Shown: positions 56,968 through 64,000 of the stretch, in pieces
Layout: each line of letters opens with the position of its first letter
Position numbering within the stretch: position 1 is the first letter of the stretch
From: an uncultured Pelagibacteraceae bacterium
Lineage (GTDB): Bacteria > Pseudomonadota > Alphaproteobacteria > Pelagibacterales > Pelagibacteraceae
Length of the DNA stretch: 64,000 nt
Direction: 5' to 3'
Assembly: GCA_902594705.1 (NCBI GenBank)
Contig: CACJNI010000001.1
Coordinates: forward strand, 186,001-250,000
Made by a program: the position numbers and the translations under genes
The notes under the pieces: model-generated
Databases searched by the model: none
Seen by the model: the letters and a program-made list of their open reading frames with translations, nothing else
What the model was told of the DNA's origin: nothing

Positions 56968-58012
56968 AAACTTTAATGGATTTAGAATGCCGGCTGAATG
57001 GGAGCCTCAAAATTCAGTTTGGATTGCTTGGCCTTATAATAAAAAAGATTGGCCTGGATTATATCAATTTATTCCTGAAGTAATTTTAAAGATTATAAAA
57101 AAAATTTCAAAAAATCAAAAAATTAACTTAATCGTTAGCAAAAATATAAAAAATATAAAAAAATTAATAAAACTTAATAAAATCAAAAATATCAACTTCC
57201 ACTATATTAAAACTGATAGAATATGGTTAAGAGATTCTGGACCCATATTTATAACAAACAAGGTCGAAAAGAAAAAAGTAATACTAAATTTTGGTTTTAA
57301 CGGATGGTCAAAGTATAAAAATTATAAAAATGACAATAAAATCAATAATAGTATTAGTAAAATTGCTAATTTTAAAAAGATTGATCCAATAATCAAAAAA
57401 AAAGGCAGAATTAGAAAAATAATCATGGAAGGAGGGGCATTTGATGTAAATGGCTCAGGTACAATTTTATTAACTGAAGAATGTTTGTTAAGCAAAATTC
57501 AAGAAAGAAATAAAAATTTTAAAAAAAAAGACTACGAAAAAATGTTTAATAAATACTTAAATATAAAAAACTTTATATGGCTTAAAAAAGGAATTGCTGG
57601 CGATGACACGCATGGACATGTTGATGACATATCAAGATTTGTTTCAAGAAATACGATTATGACTGCGGTTGAAAATAATAAAAAAGATATAAATTACAAA
57701 AACTTAAATAAGAATTTAAATATATTGAAAGAAAGTAAATGTGAGAAAGGAAAGAAATTCAAAATTATAAAAGTTCCTATGCCTTCACCAACTTATATTG
57801 AGAATACAAGAGTTCCTGCAAGTTATATGAATTTTTATATTTGTAATAAAAAAATAATTCTTCCAATATTCAAAGTAAAAGAAGACAATATTGCAATTAA
57901 AATTTTCAAAAATTACTTTAGAAATAGAAAAATCGAAACAGTTGACTGTAGCAAATTGATATGGGGATTTGGTGCAATACATTGCATGACCCAACAAGAA
58001 CCTAAAATTTAG
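56960..58012 (+). CDS. aguA: agmatine deiminase
   Basis: A 350-residue guanidino-modifying enzyme of the PPADI fold. RDSGPIF, the EGGAFDVNGSGT loop, GDDTHGHVDDISRF (catalytic His and Asp) and the catalytic Cys in GAIHCMTQQEPK are all present. It hydrolyses agmatine to N-carbamoylputrescine and ammonia, feeding AguB directly. No arginine decarboxylase gene (SpeA) lies in the window, so the source of agmatine is external or comes from the fold-III decarboxylase in the same operon. Confidence 0.95.
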   Translation: MNENFNGFRMPAEWEPQNSVWIAWPYNKKDWPGLYQFIPEVILKIIKKISKNQKINLIVSKNIKNIKKLIKLNKIKNINFHYIKTDRIWLRDSGPIFITNKVEKKKVILNFGFNGWSKYKNYKNDNKINNSISKIANFKKIDPIIKKKGRIRKIIMEGGAFDVNGSGTILLTEECLLSKIQERNKNFKKKDYEKMFNKYLNIKNFIWLKKGIAGDDTHGHVDDISRFVSRNTIMTAVENNKKDINYKNLNKNLNILKESKCEKGKKFKIIKVPMPSPTYIENTRVPASYMNFYICNKKIILPIFKVKEDNIAIKIFKNYFRNRKIETVDCSKLIWGFGAIHCMTQQEPKI

Positions 58013-58561
58013 TTATGCTGCTTTTAGTGTGCCGAGTAATAATCTAAAAGGTATCAACATTATAAGAGCTACAAATATTTTTACCGCAAGATCTCCTAAC
58101 GATAAAGTTACCCAAGGAATTCCCGTTCCATAGAATGATATTGAGAAAAATAAAAAAGTATCAACAGTTGAACCTATCAAAGAAGATATTAAAGGTGCTA
58201 TAAACCACCTTTTTTGTCTTAATTGATCAAATATCTGAACATCTAAAAGCTGAGCAATTATAAAAGCTGTTCCTGAGCCAATTGCTATTCTTATAGAAAT
58301 AAGATCAGTAAAATTAGTTGAAAATATTAAAGTAAACAAAATTCCAATTGTGAAGCCTATATAGACAATTTTTCTAGCTACTAATTTCCCAAAGGATCTG
58401 TTGGCTAAATCTGTAATTAAAAATGCAATTGGATAACTAAAAGCACCGTAAGTTAAAATTTCCTCTAAACCGTAATATTTTATAGGAAATTGAACTAAAT
58501 AATTAGATGCTAGCACAACCAATCCCATTAAAAATGAGAGAGTAAGGAAAACTTTATTCAT
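58013..58561 (-). CDS. yhhQ: queuosine precursor transporter (YhhQ)
   Basis: A 182-residue integral membrane protein with about five to six helices. ITDLANRSFGKLVARKIVYIGF and AIGSGTAFIIAQLLDVQIFDQLR are characteristic of the VUT (YhhQ) family importing preQ0/preQ1. Overlaps rpmB by 1 nt. Fits salvage of queuosine precursors. Confidence 0.88.
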   Translation of the reverse strand: MNKVFLTLSFLMGLVVLASNYLVQFPIKYYGLEEILTYGAFSYPIAFLITDLANRSFGKLVARKIVYIGFTIGILFTLIFSTNFTDLISIRIAIGSGTAFIIAQLLDVQIFDQLRQKRWFIAPLISSLIGSTVDTFLFFSISFYGTGIPWVTLSLGDLAVKIFVALIMLIPFRLLLGTLKAA

Positions 58562-58842
58562 TATGCTGTTTTTGCGATTATTGATTTTTTAAGCTTTTTT
58601 AATCTTAACGATAAATCTCTTGATTTTGCAGATTTTAAGAAATTATCAAAGCTACCTTTTTTATCTACAGATCTAACACCTGCATTTGAAACTGTTAATC
58701 TCATAGATTTTTTTAAAAGTTCACTTTTAAATTTTACTTTCTTTAAATTTGGAAGAAATCTTCTCTTAGTTTTATTGTTAGCGTGACTAACATTATGGCC
58801 CTTTAGAGGGATTTTACCAGTAAGTTCGCATTTTTTAGACAT
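58561..58842 (-). CDS. rpmB: 50S ribosomal protein L28
   Basis: A 93-residue ribosomal protein. The start [32 protein letters not shown] is the family signature (longer than the limit if fully quoted: only key parts [18 protein letters not shown] matter), and [16 protein letters not shown] follows. The usual partner rpmG is not adjacent. It shares 1 nt with yhhQ downstream. Confidence 0.96.
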   Translation of the reverse strand: MSKKCELTGKIPLKGHNVSHANNKTKRRFLPNLKKVKFKSELLKKSMRLTVSNAGVRSVDKKGSFDNFLKSAKSRDLSLRLKKLKKSIIAKTA

Positions 58843-58885
58843 AAATTTTCAAGATGTATATGGTCTTAAAGAATACCAGTCAAGA

Positions 58886-59926
58886 TTAATTTTTTGTTCC
58901 AATAGCTTCAGAAATATTTTTAAAACCTTCTCTTTTTACAATTTCGTCGAGATCTTTATTAATCTTTGAAGCAATAGTTGGTCCTTTATAAACCATACCT
59001 GTATACAATTGCACAAGAGTTGCACCGCTTACAATTTTATTAAAAACGCCATCGGCAGAGTCAACACCTCCAACTCCAATTATTAAGATTTTTTTTCCAA
59101 CTAATTTAAAAAATTTATTAATCAATTCATTAGAGATATTTTCAAGTGGTTTTCCAGACAAACCGCCTTTCTCTAATTTATTTATATTAGATATATTTTC
59201 TCTATTTCTATCTGTCGTATTTGAAACTATAACTATTTTAACATTATATTTTAAAAAAAGTTCTGAGATTTCATCAATACTTTTTTCATCAATATCAGGA
59301 GATACTTTGACTGCTATTGGCACATTTGAATTTGAATTTTTCTTTTCTTCATTTATGCATTTTAAAAGATTATCTAACTCTTCATTTTTGTGAAAGTTTC
59401 TTAAATTTTCTGTGTTAGGAGAAGAGATATTAATTGTAATATAGTCTGCTAAATTATGAAATTTTCTGAAACAAATTAAATAATCTTCAACTCTGTTTTC
59501 AGTATCTTTATTAGGTCCTATATTAATACCAAGTAATCCATTAGGTGAATTATTTTCAATATTTTTTTTACTTTCTTCTGATCCAATATTGTTAAATCCA
59601 AGTCTATTAATTAAAGCCTCATCCTCCTCCAATCTGAACACTCTTGGCTTCGGATTTCCTATTTGTGGCTTAGGTGTAATTGTACCTACCTCAACAAAAC
59701 CAAATCCTAGTTTGTATAGAGGATTGTAAACTTCTGCATTTTTATCAAATCCAGCAGCAACACCTAGAGGAGAATTTAAGGTTTTGTTTAAAAATTTAGT
59801 TTGGATAGTAATTCTGGTTGTTTTATCTATAGCTGGTATCTGATTTAACTTTAAAGCCTTTATTGCTAGCGAGTGTGCAACTTCAGGGCTAAATTTAAAT
59901 ATAAAAGGTCTTATAAGATTAAACAT
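58886..59926 (-). CDS. pyrD: dihydroorotate dehydrogenase (class 2)
   Basis: A 346-residue membrane-associated flavoenzyme of pyrimidine synthesis using quinone. PLGVAAGFDKNAEVYNPLYKLG holds the FMN phosphate-like loop, NISSPNTENLR includes the class-2 catalytic Ser, and IIGVGGVDSADGVFNKI the C-terminal FMN-binding. I start at the ATG at 59926; a TTG at 59932 adds two residues. Overlaps lysK by 8 nt. Confidence 0.96.
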   Translation of the reverse strand: MFNLIRPFIFKFSPEVAHSLAIKALKLNQIPAIDKTTRITIQTKFLNKTLNSPLGVAAGFDKNAEVYNPLYKLGFGFVEVGTITPKPQIGNPKPRVFRLEEDEALINRLGFNNIGSEESKKNIENNSPNGLLGINIGPNKDTENRVEDYLICFRKFHNLADYITINISSPNTENLRNFHKNEELDNLLKCINEEKKNSNSNVPIAVKVSPDIDEKSIDEISELFLKYNVKIVIVSNTTDRNRENISNINKLEKGGLSGKPLENISNELINKFFKLVGKKILIIGVGGVDSADGVFNKIVSGATLVQLYTGMVYKGPTIASKINKDLDEIVKREGFKNISEAIGTKN

Positions 59927-61487
59927 TTTCAACCTTTTTTCTTATCAATTCTTTGGTTTCATTTACTCCAAAAAAACTAATGAAGAAGCCCATTCTGGGT
60001 CCATTTTCGTCACCAAATACAACCTCATAGATAAGCTTAAACCATTCTCTTAAATTTTCTTTATAACCATTTTCTTTTCCTACGGTAAAAATATTTGTCT
60101 GAATATCTTCAGGAGCCATTTTATCATTACAATTATCTAAAGACTTAATTAATGCTTTCAATGCAACTTTCTCTTTTTCATTTGGAGTTTTGTAAATTTT
60201 TTTTGTTTTTATAACATCATTGAAATATTTTATTGCATATTCAATTAAATTGTCAAAAATTGGATGATCATTTTCATCAATTTCTGACTTGTATTTTTTT
60301 ACAAATTTCCAAAGTAATTGTTTGCTGTCTGCATTACTAGTTTCAACTAAATTTAAAAGCATTGAAAAAGTCATAATTGTATTTTCCTCTGGCATTGATC
60401 CATTATGTACATGCCAAACTGGATTCATCAACTTCTGTAAATCATTTTGAGTTTTTCCTTTTTCTATAAAATCTAGATATTCATCAACAGCTTTTGGAAC
60501 AACTTCTCTGTACAATTTTTTTGCTCTTTTTGGATTTTGATACATGTAAAGAGATAGACTTTGAGGAGATGCATAATTCAGCCATTCATCTATAGTTACT
60601 CCATTGCCTTTTGATTTAGATATTTTTTCACCTTTCTCGTCCAAAAAAAGTTCATACGCAAAACCAGATGGGTTAGATTTACCTAATGTTTTAATAATCT
60701 TGTTTGAAAGAATTGCACTCTCAATTAAATCCTTTCCATACATTTCAAAATCAACATCTAAAGCGTACCATCTCATTGCCCAATCAACTTTCCATTGTAA
60801 TTTGCAGTTCCCGTCTAAAATACTTTTTTCCAATTTTGATCCATTATTATCAAATATGATTTTAGAAGATTTAGAATCAATTTCTAAAACAGGTATTTCT
60901 AGAACTTTTCCAGTTTCTGGGCATATTGGTAAAAAGGGGGAATAGGTTTTCTGTCTTTCTTTGCCTAAAGTTGGAAGAATTATTTCCATAATTTTTTCAT
61001 AATTTTGTAGAACTAATTTTAGGGTGTCATTAAAATAACCAGACTTGTAGAGTTCTGTAGAACTTTTAAATGAATATTTAAATTTAAAATTATCCAGAAA
61101 TTGTTTCAACATATTATTATTATGTTCTCCAAAACTACTAAACTTTTCAAATGGATCAGGGACATCCGTTAAAGGTTTGTGAAGATTATTTTTGAGCTTT
61201 TCTTGATTTGGAACATTTTCAGGTACTTTTCTAAGACCGTCCATATCATCAGAAAATGTAATAATTTCCTTTGGAATATCTGTTAAATGATCAAGAGCGT
61301 TGAAAATCATTGTCGTCCTTGCAACTTCTCCAAATGTACCTATATGTGGTAGACCACTAGGACCATAACCAGTTTGTAAAACTATTTTATTTTTTTTCTC
61401 TATGTTCGATTTTCTCTCTCTTAATAGCTTTTTAGCCTCAACAAATGGCCATGCGTTTGTTTTGTCAAAATTTGTTTTGTCTATCAC
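59919..61487 (-). CDS. lysK: class I lysyl-tRNA synthetase
   Basis: A 522-residue class I LysRS, the archaeal/alphaproteobacterial-type enzyme. HIGH signature is GYGPSGLPHIGTFGEV and KMSKS is EKISKSKGNG. The gene starts with GTG (61487) as there is no ATG just upstream. Length matches. Class I LysRS in place of class II is a diagnostic trait of many alphaproteobacteria. It is divergent from trkH. Confidence 0.95.
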   Translation of the reverse strand: MIDKTNFDKTNAWPFVEAKKLLRERKSNIEKKNKIVLQTGYGPSGLPHIGTFGEVARTTMIFNALDHLTDIPKEIITFSDDMDGLRKVPENVPNQEKLKNNLHKPLTDVPDPFEKFSSFGEHNNNMLKQFLDNFKFKYSFKSSTELYKSGYFNDTLKLVLQNYEKIMEIILPTLGKERQKTYSPFLPICPETGKVLEIPVLEIDSKSSKIIFDNNGSKLEKSILDGNCKLQWKVDWAMRWYALDVDFEMYGKDLIESAILSNKIIKTLGKSNPSGFAYELFLDEKGEKISKSKGNGVTIDEWLNYASPQSLSLYMYQNPKRAKKLYREVVPKAVDEYLDFIEKGKTQNDLQKLMNPVWHVHNGSMPEENTIMTFSMLLNLVETSNADSKQLLWKFVKKYKSEIDENDHPIFDNLIEYAIKYFNDVIKTKKIYKTPNEKEKVALKALIKSLDNCNDKMAPEDIQTNIFTVGKENGYKENLREWFKLIYEVVFGDENGPRMGFFISFFGVNETKELIRKKVENV

Positions 61488-61573
61488 AACTACTTAAATA
61501 TCCTTAATATCAGCCTTTTTAATAATTCATATAGAGTTGAAATTTATTTACCATAAAATAATGTCCATTCAAA

Positions 61574-63022
61574 ATGTCCAATTATAAAACTGTCTTTTTT
61601 ACGTTAGGGGTTTTGCAAATTATTTTAGGTCTTTCAATGATTGTACCTATTTTGGTTCAATTAATATTTGATCAAATTGATGCAGGATTTATCGGATCAA
61701 TGATTGTTACTATTGTTTTTGGATTTTTATTTTTCATTTCTAATTATGATCACGATAAAAAGATAAGTTTACCTCAAGCTTTTTTGCTCACAGCACTTTC
61801 GTGGTTAAGTATTGCTATATTTGGTTCTTTACCTTTAATTTTTTCTAGCACGGATTTGAGTTTTACAGATGCGTTTTTTGAGAGCATGTCTGGTATTACA
61901 ACAACAGGATCTACAATTATCACGAATCTAAATGAAACGTCTAAAGCGATATTACTTTGGAGAGGAATGTTACAGTGGTTTGGTGGTATTGGAATTATCG
62001 TAATGGCAATCACTTTAATGCCTTTAATGAATATAGGGGGTATGCAACTTTTCAATATTTCATCTAATGATACTTCTGAAAAAATTTTTCCTAAAACTAA
62101 AGAAGTTTCTTTGAGATTATTGTCTATATATTCCTTATTAACTTTAACTTGTGCTTTTTTTTATTTTATTTTTGGGATGAGTTTTTTTGATAGCATCGTG
62201 CATGCTATGACAACAATAGCGACTGGAGGTTTTGCAAATTATAATGAATCTATAGGTTATTTTAACAGCTCGTTAATAGAAATTAATGCAATAATATTTA
62301 TTATTCTTGGAAGTATACCTTTTATTAGTTACATCAAATACTTGGCTGGAGATAAGAAAATATTTTTCAAAGACACACAAATAAAAACTTTTATAATTTT
62401 GGTTATTATTTCAATTCTTTTAATGTTTTTTTATTTATCTATTACAAATAAAAGCTTAACTGAGATAAGTTTTTTGTCTGTTAGCTTTAATATAATTTCT
62501 ATTTTAACTGGAACAGGGTATGCTACAGAAAATTTTAGTAATTGGGGTCAATTTCCACTAGTATACTTCATAATTTTAATGTTCATTGGAGGCTGTGCAG
62601 GCTCTACAACTTGCGGAATAAAGATTTTTAGAGTTCAAATTTTGTATCAATTCATATCAAACCAGCTGAAAAAAATAATTTACCCTCGAGGAATTTTCAA
62701 AATTAAATATCAAAATAATAATGTGGATGAAAAATTTATGGACTCAATTATTTCTTTTATATTTCTTTATATATTAATATTTTTTGTTGTGACTGCGCTT
62801 TTATCTTTTGATGGATTAAATTTTATTACTGCAATTTCAGCAGCTGCCACGTCAATTTCAAATGTTGGTCCAGGTTTAGGTGATATTATTGGTCCAAACG
62901 GAAGTTTTTCAAGCCTGTCTGATTTTTCTAAATGGGTTCTTAGTGCTGCAATGATACTTGGAAGGTTGGAATTATTTGCAATTCTAGTATTATTTATTCC
63001 ATCTTTTTGGAGAAAATATTAA
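61574..63022 (+). CDS. trkH: TrkH-family potassium transporter
   Basis: A 482-residue K+ uptake subunit with about ten or more membrane segments organised as four P-loop repeats; the filter glycines are visible in GITTTGSTI, TIATGGFANY, LTGTGYATENF and SISNVGPGLGD. It needs a TrkA regulatory subunit encoded elsewhere. It overlaps the ampG-like gene by 1 nt. Confidence 0.95.
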   Translation: MSNYKTVFFTLGVLQIILGLSMIVPILVQLIFDQIDAGFIGSMIVTIVFGFLFFISNYDHDKKISLPQAFLLTALSWLSIAIFGSLPLIFSSTDLSFTDAFFESMSGITTTGSTIITNLNETSKAILLWRGMLQWFGGIGIIVMAITLMPLMNIGGMQLFNISSNDTSEKIFPKTKEVSLRLLSIYSLLTLTCAFFYFIFGMSFFDSIVHAMTTIATGGFANYNESIGYFNSSLIEINAIIFIILGSIPFISYIKYLAGDKKIFFKDTQIKTFIILVIISILLMFFYLSITNKSLTEISFLSVSFNIISILTGTGYATENFSNWGQFPLVYFIILMFIGGCAGSTTCGIKIFRVQILYQFISNQLKKIIYPRGIFKIKYQNNNVDEKFMDSIISFIFLYILIFFVVTALLSFDGLNFITAISAAATSISNVGPGLGDIIGPNGSFSSLSDFSKWVLSAAMILGRLELFAILVLFIPSFWRKY

Positions 63023-64000
63023 TGTTTGAAAAAAAACAAACCTGGTCAGAATCTATTTTAGTTTATAAGGATATTCGAATGCTAAGAATATTACTTCTTG
63101 GTGCAATTAGCGGATTTCCTTGGGTTTTAATTGCCAGCAGTTTAAGCCTTTGGCTAAAAGAAGAAGGTTTAAGTAGATCAACTATTGGATGGGCAGGTTT
63201 AATATTTGGGGTGTACGCCTTTAATTATTTGTGGGCACCAATAATTGATAGAATACAAATTCCATTTTTAACAAAAAGATTAGGGCATCGACGAGGCTGG
63301 GTTGTCCTTATGCAAATTATAATTTTATTTAGTTTAATTGTTTGGAGTTTTATTAACCCTACAGAAAATTTGGCGTTACTAATTAGTGTTGGATTAGTTA
63401 TAGCAATTGCTTCGGCTACACAAGATATTACAGTTGATGCGTTGAGAATCGAACAAATTAATGCTGATGAAGGAAAATCTATGGCAGCAGGTGCTGCTAT
63501 GGCTGTAGTTGGATGGTGGACCGGATATAAGTTAGGTGGTGTTATAGCATTGTTTACTGCCGAATTTTTTCAAAACATTGGAATTGAAGATTACTGGCAA
63601 ACTACTTTTTTAGTTCTTGGCGTTGTAGTAATCCTGATGAATATAGGTTTAATGTTTATACACGAGCCTATAACAACAGATAGGCAAAACAAACAAAAAG
63701 AAACAGACGAAATAATACAATCAAAACTTGGATCAAATAATGTAATAACAAAATTTATTGCTTATATTACTGGTACAATAGGAGGTCCAATAATTAGTTT
63801 CTTCAAAAAAAATGGTTTCTCAATTGCAGTTGGAATCCTTGGCTTTGTCTTTCTTTTTAAAATTGGAGAAGCCTTTCTTGGAAGAATGTCCATAGTTTTT
63901 TATAAAGAGGTAGGATTTTCAAAAGGTGAAATAGCGATATACTCTAAAACTCTTGGCTGGATAACGACAGTTGTATTTACATTATTAGGTGGAATATTTG
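63022..64000 (+). CDS. ampG: AmpG-like muropeptide MFS permease (3' end outside window)
   Basis: The first 326 residues of an MFS permease. RMLRILLLGAISGFPWVLIASSLSLWL and GVYAFNYLWAPIIDRI, LGHRRGWVVLMQ and SATQDITVDALRIEQ are strong AmpG signatures (import of anhydromuropeptides from the periplasm). It starts overlapping trkH by 1 nt. It fits with the transglycosylase, AmgK and MurU in the window as a cell-wall recycling set. Confidence 0.88.
   Translation, partial: MFEKKQTWSESILVYKDIRMLRILLLGAISGFPWVLIASSLSLWLKEEGLSRSTIGWAGLIFGVYAFNYLWAPIIDRIQIPFLTKRLGHRRGWVVLMQIIILFSLIVWSFINPTENLALLISVGLVIAIASATQDITVDALRIEQINADEGKSMAAGAAMAVVGWWTGYKLGGVIALFTAEFFQNIGIEDYWQTTFLVLGVVVILMNIGLMFIHEPITTDRQNKQKETDEIIQSKLGSNNVITKFIAYITGTIGGPIISFFKKNGFSIAVGILGFVFLFKIGEAFLGRMSIVFYKEVGFSKGEIAIYSKTLGWITTVVFTLLGGIF

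Noticed and set aside
60604-60945. 113-residue frame antisense to lysK
   Set aside because: Shadow frame inside the conserved synthetase; no promoter or ribosome binding site.
61559-61580. Repeated AATGTCCA at the trkH start
   Set aside because: Just two 8-nt copies, likely chance in this spacer; the first ATG is out of frame.

Overview
The window is a gene-dense, very AT-rich stretch of chromosome (by eye about 30% G+C). It reads as a free-living, genome-streamlined alphaproteobacterium, most likely of the SAR11/Pelagibacterales group. This rests on established family knowledge plus what is visible: a class I lysyl-tRNA synthetase, the F1-ATPase zeta subunit (DUF1476), a ChvI/ChvG pair next to ahcY, a RegA-type regulator and ScfR-type regulation of aceA. 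Genes overlap by 1-20 nt or abut almost everywhere, and I see no gene-free gap over about 150 nt. There are no rRNA, tRNA, CRISPR, IS or prophage signatures.

Layout. 1-5037 (minus): the start of a lipoprotein gene cut by the window edge, lspA, ileS, ribF and a HAD hydrolase. 5105-7189: groES-groEL with a candidate heat-shock promoter and a strong terminator. 7225-11171: a PEBP-like secreted protein, a membrane-anchored spermidine-synthase-like protein and typA. 11179-17306: small membrane or secreted proteins, the tldD/pmbA pair and a TerB-J-domain protein. 17303-20302: isocitrate lyase with a tiny upstream gene, divergent from an ScfR/RamB-like regulator across a spacer full of TTTACAAA boxes. 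20289-27721: a TPR protein, a lysine-rich coiled-coil protein, cfa, a DapA-family lyase, a GT9 glycosyltransferase, a membrane J-protein and an S9 oligopeptidase. 27723-28292: hsp20 with a candidate heat-shock promoter and ROSE-like RNA thermometer. 28765-33988: a BMP-type nucleoside ABC transporter plus a purine phosphoribosyltransferase. 34016-41557: two DUF1330 paralogues, an AlkA-like glycosylase, an EamA permease, msrA, sseA and an RND efflux pair. 41547-49683: a lytic transglycosylase, a nuclease, the ATPase zeta subunit, gpmA, murU-amgK-tsaE, ahcY and chvG-chvI. 49735-53718: polA, bioY, regA. 53864-58012: a four-gene polyamine operon. 58013-64000: queuosine-precursor transporter, rpmB, pyrD, lysK, trkH and the first part of an ampG-like gene.

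How it fits together. Most of the window is housekeeping, with a scavenging and recycling lifestyle on top: nucleoside, biotin, queuosine-precursor and K+ uptake, cell-wall recycling (AmpG, AmgK, MurU, transglycosylase), the glyoxylate shunt and polyamine metabolism. The points most worth a second look are: (i) the operon decarboxylase / deoxyhypusine-synthase-like / AguB / AguA with a structured leader; (ii) the aceA-regulator intergenic box array with a co-directional 53-residue peptide; (iii) the hsp20 leader that folds like a ROSE thermometer; (iv) a histone-H1-like lysine-rich coiled-coil protein.
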